A DNA stretch of 64,000 nt from CAWJTN01 sp963845895 (lineage in GTDB: Bacteria > Patescibacteriota > Microgenomatia > UBA1406 > GWC2-37-13). The position numbers were made by a program, and so were the translations under genes. The stretch covers positions 1,116,001-1,180,000 of the forward strand of contig CAWJTN010000001.1 of NCBI GenBank assembly GCA_963845895.1. Reading direction: 5' to 3'. Positions 45,432 to 53,543 of this stretch are shown here, one piece after another. Below the pieces are notes generated by a model. The model worked only from the letters and a program-made list of their open reading frames with translations, was not told the origin of the DNA and did not search any database. Each line of letters begins with the position of its first letter. The stretch's first letter is position 1.

Positions 45432-45968
45432 CTATTGATCTTTTCCTTCAATGAATTGGTCTATTGAATAGTTACTATCATCAAATGGATCTGCAATAAA
45501 TTTGATTCCGTCGGCCTCAATAATAGATACTTCACTAAATCTAGATAAAGGAAGTAATCCATGACGTTCAACGGTCATGGTTATTTGTTCTCTCACATTA
45601 ATTGGTAAAGCTTCCCATTTCATTGTACCCTGATCATTACCTGCTTTAAAAAAAAGAGTTCTACCGCTTTTGCCAATTACTGGCAATATTGGCATATAGA
45701 AAGGTAAAACGGCTAACTCTTGCAAAATCGTATATGCCACATCTGCATAATTATCGGTTATTGGTGCAAATGACTTAGCAAATAACTTATATTCTTGATG
45801 TATTACATTTGCTTTATAAAGATTAATCTCACCTACTTTGTGCCATGGTTTTTCTAATGTGATATTGTTTTCAAAATAATGTGTTCTTTGATCAGGATTA
45901 AGAATCCTCTGAAGATCTGTATCTAAGGATTCAAATATCTGCTGAGGATATAATCTCTCATGTGCCAT
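45432..45968 (-). CDS. Orphan protein, unknown function
   Basis: A 178 aa soluble protein; no motif recognised. Notable stretches are AVLPFYMPILPVIGKSGRTLFFKAG and ITMTVERHGLLPLSRFSEV. TATAATACTTC stands directly before the ATG (5 bases from the box), the shortest leader in the window. It is flanked by F2 unit 46028-46147 behind its promoter. Confidence 0.6.
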   Translation of the reverse strand: MAHERLYPQQIFESLDTDLQRILNPDQRTHYFENNITLEKPWHKVGEINLYKANVIHQEYKLFAKSFAPITDNYADVAYTILQELAVLPFYMPILPVIGKSGRTLFFKAGNDQGTMKWEALPINVREQITMTVERHGLLPLSRFSEVSIIEADGIKFIADPFDDSNYSIDQFIEGKDQ

Positions 45969-46027
45969 GAAGTATTATAGCATCTATATCGTATAAAAAC
46001 CCGATATAACAATCTAAAACTTAATTT

Positions 46028-46147
46028 GTGACCCCAAGGGTTTGGAATTGGAACTCTACACTTCTTGAGCTCAAATCGTTATTCGTGACGTTAGGTAAGA
46101 GTAAACAATCTGATCCTAGCTATATCCCTATGGAGTATGGAACGTAA
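46028..46147 (+). repeat. F2 unit (39-codon mini-ORF)
   Basis: GTG start, V-T-P-R-V then WNWNSTLLELKSLFVTLGK, ending in MEYGT and TAA. A TAA lies two codons upstream in frame. Compared with the copy at 48172-48291, at least eight codons differ only at the third position without changing the amino acid, and both end in EYGT and a stop. The first 12 bases around the GTG (TGTGACCCCAAG) equal the antisense 3' end of tRNA-Glu at 48823-48834. Confidence 0.75.
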
Positions 46148-46178
46148 CTTGGCGGATTAAGAAATTTCATCAACAGTA

Positions 46179-46637
46179 TTATTCTCTTACTCCAACATCA
46201 TAAAGAGCCATCAATCTATCATCAAATTGGTTATAGAGACCTGAATATTGTAATCCAAATTTAACAAATCGTATGATCTTTTGCGGCACTTTAGGCCTTG
46301 ATTTATCTTTACTTAGTTTTTCAATCTGAATTTCACCATTATCCTTATATACTCTTATTTGTATCAAATTGTTTTGACGATCGGTCCAAGAAGAAGGATG
46401 TTTTGGATCTTGTGGTAATGTTTGGGAAATTGTTTCAAAAACATATTGCCGTCCAGACTCGTCAAGTACAATTCCTCCATTATAATTTAGTCTGTTATCT
46501 ACAGATAGCTTCACTAATCCGAGCGCTTGACTTTTATCTATTACTCCCCATTGTATAAGTCTTTTAAAATATAAAGAGGAGGCTAATAATTGGTCATAAA
46601 CTTGACTTGGTCTTCTAACTTCATTTGGACTTACCAT
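46179..46637 (-). CDS. Orphan protein, unknown function
   Basis: A 152 aa protein. It has no known motif; the middle is strand-rich (NGGIVLDESGRQYVFETISQ, LIQIRVYKDNGEIQIEKL). It lies between the F2 unit (convergent, 31 bases from its stop) and a third mini-ORF unit behind its start, which matches the layout of island A. Confidence 0.55.
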   Translation of the reverse strand: MVSPNEVRRPSQVYDQLLASSLYFKRLIQWGVIDKSQALGLVKLSVDNRLNYNGGIVLDESGRQYVFETISQTLPQDPKHPSSWTDRQNNLIQIRVYKDNGEIQIEKLSKDKSRPKVPQKIIRFVKFGLQYSGLYNQFDDRLMALYDVGVRE

Positions 46638-46748
46638 AAGTTTTTATATTAACATAAAGACTTGCTTAAATCAACTATAGGACACATTACGAACAAGTAG
46701 AAGTTAAATTAAAGTACGTTTAGATTGTTATAGCTGCTTAATCTTCTT

Positions 46749-46853
46749 GTGAGCCCAATAACCAATACTTCGAACACAGAATCAGAACTTTTAACAGAAT
46801 ATATTTCGCTCTATAACAACCTTAATCGCTATGTACAGACACATCTGCTTTAA
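46749..46853 (+). repeat. Divergent mini-ORF of the same style
   Basis: GTG AGC CCA opening, then a 34-codon frame whose middle reads TESELLTEYISLYNNLNRY, ending TAA. It shares the V-S-P start and an E-x-x-L-x-E-Y-x-x-L-Y pattern with F1 but lacks the PEWN core. Its stop overlaps the stop of the minus gene at 46850, exactly as F1 r1 does at 6173-6176. Confidence 0.45.
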
Positions 46854-47185
46854 GGTTCTGGCACAATGTCTATTTCTTTTAAAGAATCTAGAGCATCCAC
46901 CATTTCTGAATAAGATTCACCACTATAATATTTTGCATAACGAATTTTAGTGTTCGCTTCTTCAATATTACTATTTGCATTATGGAGGGCTGTTTGCAGG
47001 TCTTCTACCTGGGTTTGAAGATCATCTACCTGCTGTTGAAGTTCGTCTATTTTTCCTGTTTCCTCATCATAAGCATTAAACCAATGTTCCGCGTTTTCAC
47101 CTTCATAGTTACCAAGTCCACCGATAGCATTTACGATAAAAATTATAATAGCTATTCCAATGACCCATCCTAGAATCGTTTTCAT
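46850..47185 (-). CDS. Membrane-anchored coiled-coil protein
   Basis: A 111 aa protein. The N-terminal hydrophobic helix (MKTILGWVIGIAIIIFIVNAIGG) is followed by a clean heptad coiled coil (KIDELQQQVDDLQTQVEDLQ) and a short C-terminal helical segment (EMVDALDSLKEIDIVPEP). It probably anchors outside or inside the membrane as a small rod. No family named. The next gene upstream on the strand is 20 bases away and may be cotranscribed. Confidence 0.6.
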   Translation of the reverse strand: MKTILGWVIGIAIIIFIVNAIGGLGNYEGENAEHWFNAYDEETGKIDELQQQVDDLQTQVEDLQTALHNANSNIEEANTKIRYAKYYSGESYSEMVDALDSLKEIDIVPEP

Positions 47186-47204
47186 ATTTTATATGACAAA
47201 CCTT

Positions 47205-47978
47205 TTAGGTCTTTTTAGTCGGTTTCCTAGACAACAATTCTTTGTACTGCTCCTTTATTTTCTTTTCATCCAGACCAAACATATTATACAAACTTACGTA
47301 TTCCTTTGTATCTTTTCCGAATATATTTTTTTGGTTTGCTCCCAAATGAAACCTGATTCTAAACGGTAATGAGTATTTTTCGGCTGTTTTAAATACGTTA
47401 TATTCAATCACCTTTGTTAACTTAGGAAAAGGAGAAAATATTATAAAGTTACCTGAATCAACATCATTTGATCGTCCTGTAACGTATATTGTTGACTTCG
47501 GATTTAAGACTTTCAACTTTTCAAACATTTCCCTGTGGTTCACGGGAACTTTCCTATTTACATTGCATACGATTATTGTATTTGCATCATAGCTTTTTCT
47601 TCTTGATAGTTTGGTTGCCTTTAAAAACTCAACAATATCATCACTAGGAAAATGATCTTCAAAAGTCACAATTTCCATCTGTGCAATTTCCATTATGTTA
47701 AGCTTCCCTGGTTGTACTATCAATCTTGCCGCCATAATGTCAGGTGACGGGCTTTGTTTATTTACCTGTAACCAGTATTTATTTTCTGGATTAAGTTCGT
47801 ATGCACCGAGTAAAGTAATAGCAGCGGTAAACATTTCCCTGGCAGTTTTAAATTCTCTCTTGTTTAAATTACTTCCGAAAACATTTCCAAATACCTGGAA
47901 TTTTTTAACTGTTTCAATAGGTGAATACCACGGGTCTTTCTGTTGGTCATATATTGCTGTCACATAGGACAACGCCAT
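47205..47978 (-). CDS. Orphan protein, unknown function
   Basis: A 257 aa soluble protein. Visible stretches are SPDIMAARLIVQPGKLNIMEIAQ, which faintly recalls a PD-(D/E)xK nuclease core (PD...E-x-Q) but lacks the Lys, then DANTIIVCNVNRKVP and a KKIKEQYKELLSRK tail. I would not assign a function. TATAAT lies 9 bases before the ATG. It is followed upstream by the tandem F2 gene on the other strand. Confidence 0.6.
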   Translation of the reverse strand: MALSYVTAIYDQQKDPWYSPIETVKKFQVFGNVFGSNLNKREFKTAREMFTAAITLLGAYELNPENKYWLQVNKQSPSPDIMAARLIVQPGKLNIMEIAQMEIVTFEDHFPSDDIVEFLKATKLSRRKSYDANTIIVCNVNRKVPVNHREMFEKLKVLNPKSTIYVTGRSNDVDSGNFIIFSPFPKLTKVIEYNVFKTAEKYSLPFRIRFHLGANQKNIFGKDTKEYVSLYNMFGLDEKKIKEQYKELLSRKPTKKT

Positions 47979-48066
47979 ATACGCAGAATTATATCATTAT
48001 TGTCAATCTTGACAAATAATTATACTCCAATAGTTCTATAAGTAATAAAAAACTGGAGGATGTTCG

Positions 48067-48291
48067 GTGTTTCCTAAGGGGTTGGTCTTTGAAAAATGGG
48101 AATTTCGAACACCAATTTTAGGACGGGCTAATAATCTCACTTCTGCGTTACTTACTGCTAAAGATAACTGGGTGACCCCAACTGTTTGGAATTGGAACTC
48201 TACTATACTTGAGCTCAAGTCGTTGTTTGTAGCTTTGGGTAAGGACAAGCATAACAATCTTAACTATCTCCCTTTAGAGTATGGAACCTAG
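48067..48291 (+). CDS. F2 family mini-gene, tandem form (74 aa)
   Basis: GTG start; the first half reads VFPKGLVFEKWEFRTPIL, the second half VTPTVWNWNSTILELKSLF, then VALGKDK, ending LEYGT and TAG. The halves look like two related units: V-F/T-P-K/T ... V-F/W-x-x-W. The second half is the F2 unit also found at 46028. The synonymous third-position differences between the two copies are the best evidence that this family is translated. Function unknown. Confidence 0.6.
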   Translation: MFPKGLVFEKWEFRTPILGRANNLTSALLTAKDNWVTPTVWNWNSTILELKSLFVALGKDKHNNLNYLPLEYGT

Positions 48292-48393
48292 TACTATGTT
48301 ATAATAGTCTTCTATAGCGGCGTAAACAGTCACCAGTCAATGTAGAGATGATTGGGGCCTGACAAGGTGAATTGTTATAATTTAAAAATACAT

Positions 48394-48780
48394 ATGCCAA
48401 GCGTACCCAGAGGAGAATTAAGGTTTCTAATACATCATGATAGCCTACATGTAAATTTGCACGAAACCAATACATCACCTGTCCATATTGCATATGCTTA
48501 TCTATTAGGGATCGTCTCTAGGGAAATAGCTCAACAAATTGTTTTTTCTGAAGTTGATTCCCAGCCAGATGTAGCGTCGAAACTTCTGGGTCAGGCACTT
48601 CTCGGAGGATACTGTACTAAAATAAGCGACGAACCTTTAAGATTTAAATATACGCATCAATCGACTACTGTTGTACCAGCATCAAAAACTCAGTTTGATA
48701 CTGTTCAAGCGTCTGGAAAGATAGTCTTTGAGGATTTCGCTGACAAAGATATTTATGCGACCGATTTATATCTTCGTTAA
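48394..48780 (+). CDS. Orphan protein, unknown function
   Basis: About 128 aa. The ATG at 48394 is chosen because TATAAT lies 12 bases upstream; the frame is open further. Visible stretches are PRGELRFLIHHDSLHVNLHE, a helix (VHIAYAYLLGIVSREIAQQIV) and a Gly-rich LLGQALLGGYC. No family recognised. It lies between the tandem F2 gene and tRNA-Glu. Confidence 0.55.
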   Translation: MPSVPRGELRFLIHHDSLHVNLHETNTSPVHIAYAYLLGIVSREIAQQIVFSEVDSQPDVASKLLGQALLGGYCTKISDEPLRFKYTHQSTTVVPASKTQFDTVQASGKIVFEDFADKDIYATDLYLR

Positions 48781-48823
48781 CATTGCCTATTTACGATTTA
48801 GATTGTCTTAACAAGTAATAATG

Positions 48824-48896
48824 TGACCCCAAGCAGATTCGAACTGCTGTAATGAGGCTGAAAACCTCATGTCCTGGGCCGCTAGACGATGGGGCC
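48824..48896 (-). tRNA. tRNA-Glu (TTC)
   Basis: 73 nt. The acceptor GGCCCCA pairs with TGGGGTC; anticodon stem TGAGG/CCTCA with loop TTTTCAG gives UUC; T arm GCAG/CTGC with TTCGAAT. CCA is not encoded. Confidence 0.92.
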
Positions 48897-48945
48897 ATAC
48901 TTCGCTATTTTAATATAAAGCTAAAGCGAAAACAATGACATTAAT

Positions 48946-49200
48946 TTAATTTACTTGAAGATAATCGTCATATTTCAGTTTTTTTCGATCTTGATAGATC
49001 ACTTTTTTAGCAAAACCTTGTTCTAAGACAATTTCATTCACCAAGGCTTTATTGTTTCTACAATATTGAATTATCTCCGGCAGACAGTCGATCCAAACGT
49101 AAGCAAGAATTCTGCCATCCGGTCCAACCCAACACCGAAACAAGAATTAAGCCAACAATTAAGACTTTGGGAACTTTTCGTTTTTCAAGATACTTCAAGG
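48946..49200 (-). pseudogene. Remnant of a membrane-anchored thermonuclease (SNase-like)
   Basis: The 3' frame (49143-48946) reads GPDGRILAYVWIDCLPEIIQ, then ALVNEIVLEQGFAKKVIYQD and LKYDDYLQVN. This is the last third of a staphylococcal-nuclease domain (G-R-x-L-A-Y-V...V-N-x-x-L/V-x-x-G-x-A...K-Y). In another frame just upstream lies a hydrophobic anchor, KVPKVLIVGLILVSVLGWTG. The middle with the catalytic DGDT part is gone and the frames disagree, so the gene has suffered an internal deletion. No intact start. Confidence 0.55.
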
Positions 49201-49280
49201 AGCTTGAAAGGATCAACAAGAGTATATCCTCATAATCAAGAATAAGATTGTATATAATGGAAATGTATCAGTAAAAGAGT

Positions 49281-50090
49281 ATGGATAATTCTCTTCCGCA
49301 GCCATTCGTATCTCATCATATCAACAGAACATATCTTATATTTATTCTTATTACCACGATCGTTATTTTTTTCGGACTGATAAGCTACTTACTATTTGCC
49401 AATCGGCAACCGCCCATAAAGACAAAAGCAGAAGCTGCTGTTATTTATGATCTTATTCCTCCACCGACACCTATCCTGAGAAATTCCGATGTGACTTTTA
49501 CTGTGACTGTTGATACTCAAGGCCAAACTATTAAAGAAGGTTCAGTTTGGTTAAGCTACCAAACCGATTATATGACATTTGACGATGTCACAGCAGGTCC
49601 GGACAATAATTTTCCAAATATAACCCACAGTCTTGACGGAGATATTATCAAAATTCAGGCGACAAATAGTGCCGGCTTCAACGGAACAGGTGTTTTTTCT
49701 CTGGTAAAATTTACGATGAAAGATATTGAACCGCCGACAGGAGGTGTCAAACTTTGTGTTCTTGAACAACCCACTCCAACACCCTCACCTACCTTTACAC
49801 CAACACCTCTCCCAAGCAGTACTCCGTCTCCCACGCCAAGCGCAACACCTACCTTTACCCCGACACCAACGGAGACTCCTAGTCCGACACCAACACTTAC
49901 TCCAACTCCGATTCCTCCAACTTTGACAGATACCCCCGTTCCTCCAACTCCTATCCCGACCATAATACCGACCGAGCCATCACCTGCACTGACAATTCCA
50001 CGAACTGGAAACGAAAAACCGGTCAATACAACCTTAGTAGCCGGCACTATTATCTTACTTTTGGGAGCTGTCTTGAAAGTAATCTTTTGA
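49281..50090 (+). CDS. Surface protein with cohesin-like domain and Pro/Thr-rich stalk
   Basis: A 269 aa protein. Its parts in order are a cytoplasmic start with His; a transmembrane or signal segment (LIFILITTIVIFFGLISYLLF); a cohesin-type beta domain (VTFTVTVDTQGQTIKEGSVW, then FSLVKFTMKDI); about 90 residues of PTPTP/SPTPS repeats; then IPRTGNEKP followed by a hydrophobic helix (TTLVAGTIILLLGAVLKVIF). The end resembles a sortase or related anchor signal (LPxTG-like) without the usual basic tail. It may display a protein-binding module on the cell surface. TATAAT lies about 25 bases before the ATG. Confidence 0.75.
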   Translation: MDNSLPQPFVSHHINRTYLIFILITTIVIFFGLISYLLFANRQPPIKTKAEAAVIYDLIPPPTPILRNSDVTFTVTVDTQGQTIKEGSVWLSYQTDYMTFDDVTAGPDNNFPNITHSLDGDIIKIQATNSAGFNGTGVFSLVKFTMKDIEPPTGGVKLCVLEQPTPTPSPTFTPTPLPSSTPSPTPSATPTFTPTPTETPSPTPTLTPTPIPPTLTDTPVPPTPIPTIIPTEPSPALTIPRTGNEKPVNTTLVAGTIILLLGAVLKVIF

Positions 50091-50100
50091 AGTATTTAAT

Positions 50101-51180
50101 TTATTCCACCTCTTTTCTCTCCAAAGCTTCCTCACCTCTTTGTAACTCGTTCATTAAAAATAACCAAGCTTGTTGAAATAATCCTAGCCGTCTCACTTCC
50201 TCTTCCTGTCCAGCCGCCACAAGCTGTTTAATATATTCCAATTTTTGGGCCACGTTTAATCCCACTCTTCTATAAGAATTTAGATGAATCTGTCTTTTTA
50301 AATCTCGGACGATATGATCGAGGTCGTTTACCAAATTTCTTTCTTGCCTGTCTCTGTCGGGCATATCGGGATTTCGAAAAAGCGCAGATGCTTGTATATC
50401 TCCCTTAGGACGTATGCGTCTTGCTATATCTGCGAAAAGTTCTCTACTTGCTCTTCTTTCATATTCCAAAGCTTTCAAATCTCGGCTAAATTCTACACCA
50501 ATTGTATTTAGACTTTCTAGTCTCCTCATACTATCATTATGTGCCCCGTCCAAAAGCCATTCTATCGCCGGAGGATTTCTTCTTCCTAACCTATCTTTCA
50601 ACCCGCTCCCTTTGATAGTTCTTTGTACCATCTTCTTCTTATCTTCTTCTTTCAATTTAGCAGGATTTAGATGTGCCTCGGAGAGAATTGTATAAGTTTC
50701 TCTCCTTAAATCCTCTAATTTCGCATCGGTCAGATTTGCTGCATTTTTTCTGAATCTGTCGAGGAGTTCATGTACTCTTTGATCCACTAAATTTACTTGC
50801 CGTCGCTCTTTATCTTCAAGGTTGTCTAAAATATGTCGTACCTTGCGAATGGCTGTCTCTACATCTTCCGGCATGTCAATAATTGGTCTACGGATTTTTC
50901 CATATTGAGAACCTTCGGACAAAATATTTGCTTGCGGTAAAGGTGGATATACTTGTACATACTTCTGCATGTCAAAACCTCTCTTCTCTACCACCATATG
51001 CGTCCTTATATAGATATTCCCCTCAGGATCAAATTTCACACCAGAACCATAAAGTCGTGGAAGCCTATCATAAAGCCTTCTCCGTCTCTCTTGCACTGTC
51101 GCCTGGTCAAATTGCCTGACTATAGCTGCTTCATAACCAGGTTCCCGTCGCGACCCTCGAGCTTCTTGCTGTACCACCAT
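50101..51180 (-). CDS. Large helical orphan protein
   Basis: A 359 aa protein, very rich in Arg, Glu and Leu, almost wholly helical (RQFDQATVQERRRRLYDRL, RRQVNLVDQRVHELLDRFRK, KLEDLRRETYTILSEAHL), without a membrane segment. A ribosome site GAAGGAGG precedes the ATG. The GC content is visibly higher than in neighbouring orphans, so it may have a different origin. Function unknown; a structural or scaffold role would fit but is a guess. Confidence 0.6.
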   Translation of the reverse strand: MVVQQEARGSRREPGYEAAIVRQFDQATVQERRRRLYDRLPRLYGSGVKFDPEGNIYIRTHMVVEKRGFDMQKYVQVYPPLPQANILSEGSQYGKIRRPIIDMPEDVETAIRKVRHILDNLEDKERRQVNLVDQRVHELLDRFRKNAANLTDAKLEDLRRETYTILSEAHLNPAKLKEEDKKKMVQRTIKGSGLKDRLGRRNPPAIEWLLDGAHNDSMRRLESLNTIGVEFSRDLKALEYERRASRELFADIARRIRPKGDIQASALFRNPDMPDRDRQERNLVNDLDHIVRDLKRQIHLNSYRRVGLNVAQKLEYIKQLVAAGQEEEVRRLGLFQQAWLFLMNELQRGEEALERKEVE

Positions 51181-51261
51181 ATCTGCCTCCTTCTGCGAAA
51201 TATTATACTCCTCCCATCCCTACTTTTTAATCAACAGTTTTGACATCTTTATTATAAGGAA

Positions 51262-51310
51262 GGTTTTCTGCTAAGGCTCCAAAGTATTCCGTTCTGGGAG
51301 CTTTGTGTTT
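51262..51310 (-). repeat. F1 unit r8, decayed
   Basis: On the minus strand CTCCCAGAACGGAATACTTTGGAG matches the F1 core with Trp changed to Arg (LPERNTLEP, then TAG). The GTGAGC start is not preserved. Confidence 0.5.
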
Positions 51311-51379
51311 ATATTTTTAGGATTGGGTTGTTAGAACACTATTATCAAGAGGGCACAGAATTAGGAGAGAATAAAGAAG

Positions 51380-51748
51380 TTATTTTTTACCTTTCTTTGA
51401 CATAGGTTCTATATCTTCAAAAAGCCATAATCCTATTCTTGCCATTTGTGCCTTTAAAGAAAGCGCGATTGATGCCCTTTTAAGAAATCTAATATCTCTA
51501 ACGTCCAAGAACGCTTGTCCTGCAAATGGGTGACCAGAGACTGGTAGCGTTATATGTCCGCTTGAAACTCCAGACATCGTTTGGTCTTTGCGTATAACTT
51601 CTGTACCTTCTGGATATTTTTCGGAGACTAATTTCCTACCCTCCTCGGAGGAGACATTGAATACACCTAATTTGGTAAATGCAAAAGCTAAAACGTTTGA
51701 AGCAAATCGGCCAAAAACACTATAGTTAGATTGTTCTACTCTTTTCAT
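51380..51748 (-). CDS. Orphan protein, unknown function
   Basis: A 122 aa protein; no family recognised. Notable stretches are VFGRFASNVLAFAFTKLGVF, SGHITLPVSGHPFAGQAFLD, and a basic C-terminal tail (MSKKGKK). It lies between decayed F1 units r8 and r9, the same gene-plus-unit pattern as island A but on the minus strand. Confidence 0.55.
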   Translation of the reverse strand: MKRVEQSNYSVFGRFASNVLAFAFTKLGVFNVSSEEGRKLVSEKYPEGTEVIRKDQTMSGVSSGHITLPVSGHPFAGQAFLDVRDIRFLKRASIALSLKAQMARIGLWLFEDIEPMSKKGKK

Positions 51749-51821
51749 ACGAGCAGAGATATTTTACTTCTTCTTCTTGTCAAATCAACAAAGTAAGAGG
51801 TGTGTAGTTAAAAATTTGGTA

Positions 51822-51893
51822 TTTTCTGAAAATTTGATAAACTCTATACATATAAGCCTCTTAGGTGTTCCATTCTGAGAGTTGTGGGCTCAC
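51822..51893 (-). repeat. F1 unit r9 with an internal stop
   Basis: GTG start, V-S-P-Q then LSEWNT, then TAA in place of the Leu codon, then EAYMYRVYQIFRKYQ. One base change (TTA/TTG to TAA) breaks the mini-ORF. The rest of the gap 51749-52055 holds nothing I recognise except the promoter of the next gene. Confidence 0.65.
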
Positions 51894-52055
51894 ATTAGCC
51901 TCGAATTGGTCTTAATAAAGATAAATTTTTTTTAAATCTGAAGCTAAAAGTATTCAAGTCTTTTTACAACTTCTGACTTTTGAAGTAATATTCTGAAACA
52001 ATCGCAAGCGGTTTGAATAAAATACATACCTAAAATAGTATAATAGTAGCTTAAT

Positions 52056-52955
52056 ATGGCACTAAATGAGACCTTATTTAATAGAAGACTTAAACCTCTT
52101 TATGAACCTTTTAGAATAAGCTTTAGAAATTTTAAATTGCCATCAGATATTGGTGTTAGTTGTCGTATGTCTGTAGCTACTTCCATTTCCTCATCAGGCA
52201 TTTTATTACGACCAACTGCTAGAGAAAATATACCTATAAATTTAATAGGTAGATCGCGTATTTATCCATTAAGCAAGATCGCATTGGTTGATATACCTGC
52301 AGGTATTCAAACATCAGAGAATCCAACTGAAAAACAAGTAGTACGATATACTAACGATAACGGTGGAGAATTAGTAATTTATTTGTCTAATCTTTGGAGT
52401 ATCGCAAGGGATTATGTTTCTGGTGACCTTATGATTAAAAACAAAAAAAAGTGGTGGGTAGACTGGGTTAAAGATACAGAGCGGGGGCATACATACGATT
52501 TATTAGATTCAGAGGAAACCGATGGAAATGAAGTCGCAGTAGATGAACCAATTGAACAAGGTAACAATATAGCTAATTCATCATCATCTTTTATACCTTT
52601 TGAAGATGACGCAACACAGCACATATATGCTGTTTGGCAACATTTAATTGATAGTTTAATTACTAATCAAGCAGCATTATCATATTTAACAACGAGTGAG
52701 GCACTATATAAAAAAACATTAGGTGATCACGAAGTAGAGTATCAAGCTTTAAAATTGCTTCTTCTGGGATCAATGGGCATTCTTGCTAGTATGAAAGGCA
52801 TTGATACATTAGAGATAGTGTGTATTGGATTATTGAGTAGCGATGGTATTGCGTCATATTTTGTTAATAAGAATAAAATAGAAAAGAAAGTTAAAGAAAT
52901 TCAATCAAAACTACAAGATGAAATTGGCGATGAACCTTTAATAAAAGTTATATGA
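52056..52955 (+). CDS. Orphan membrane-associated protein
   Basis: A 299 aa protein. The N-terminal 130 residues look globular (PSDIGVSCRMSVATSISSSG, RSRIYPLSKIALVDIPAGIQ). The C-terminal third is helical with a hydrophobic hairpin (ALKLLLLGSMGILASMKG, LEIVCIGLLSSDGIASYF) followed by a Lys-rich coiled coil. No family recognised. TATAAT lies 11 bases before the ATG. Confidence 0.6.
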   Translation: MALNETLFNRRLKPLYEPFRISFRNFKLPSDIGVSCRMSVATSISSSGILLRPTARENIPINLIGRSRIYPLSKIALVDIPAGIQTSENPTEKQVVRYTNDNGGELVIYLSNLWSIARDYVSGDLMIKNKKKWWVDWVKDTERGHTYDLLDSEETDGNEVAVDEPIEQGNNIANSSSSFIPFEDDATQHIYAVWQHLIDSLITNQAALSYLTTSEALYKKTLGDHEVEYQALKLLLLGSMGILASMKGIDTLEIVCIGLLSSDGIASYFVNKNKIEKKVKEIQSKLQDEIGDEPLIKVI

Positions 52956-53116
52956 AATAACCTTCAATATTAAAACAATGTCAATCCTTGCGGGGTTGGT
53001 TTACCTTGAGTTTTCCGAAGTGGTGAAAAGATGTTTTTGAGGCTAAATTCTCCTAAGTTAGTTACCTCTGGAAGCGGGTTAGACACGCTACGTTCATTTT
53101 GCGAAAATAAAAAACA

Positions 53117-53323
53117 CTATCTTTCTTTAGTTTGGTAAAGTGGCCAAACATGCCATATACCCTCGGCAGTTTCTATTTTTGGTTCTGATTTTGTTTTTGA
53201 TATTTGTATCATTGCTAATATGATACTATTTGGTAGCATACTTAACTCTTTCCAAAAGTGTCGTCTCCAAACCTCTCGTTGGTCAATACTTGAATTTGCT
53301 TGAGGAACACTAGTTTGTGTCAT
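53117..53323 (-). CDS. Small orphan protein
   Basis: A 68 aa protein without a recognised motif (REVWRRHFWKELSMLPNSII, EGIWHVWPLYQT; five Trp residues in 68). TACAATACTTCACAG directly precedes the ATG, the recurring initiator-like box. It lies between the 299 aa gene and F1 unit r10. Confidence 0.5.
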   Translation of the reverse strand: MTQTSVPQANSSIDQREVWRRHFWKELSMLPNSIILAMIQISKTKSEPKIETAEGIWHVWPLYQTKER

Positions 53324-53447
53324 ACTGTGAAGTATTGTAATACGAAATTACCTCAGAAATCAAGTCCTTCTAATCACTTTCAGTTTTGGTCTCATAAAAA
53401 ACTTTTTTCCATTCTTCTTTGGTTACTATTCATCGTCCTAATGTTCC

Positions 53448-53540
53448 TCACCCAATTTCAATATCTGATTGTTTAAAAGTACTATAAACCCTATACAAAT
53501 ATTCCTCCAAAGAGTTCCATTCTACGACCTCTGGGCTCAC
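53448..53540 (-). repeat. F1 unit r10 (30-codon mini-ORF)
   Basis: GTG start, V-S-P-E-V then VEWNSLEEYLYRVY, then STFKQSDIEIG, stop TGA. It begins 3 bases after the stop codon of the LytR_C gene on the same strand, so it could be translated by coupling. The frame is intact. Confidence 0.8.
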
Positions 53541-53543
53541 TTT

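Noticed and set aside
47205..47978. PD-(D/E)xK nuclease
   Set aside because: Only a faint PD...E-x-Q resemblance without the catalytic Lys; not enough to name it.
49655..50047. Val/Gly-rich minus-strand ORF opposite the Pro/Thr stalk
   Set aside because: It is the antisense of the PTPTP repeat of the 49281-50090 gene.
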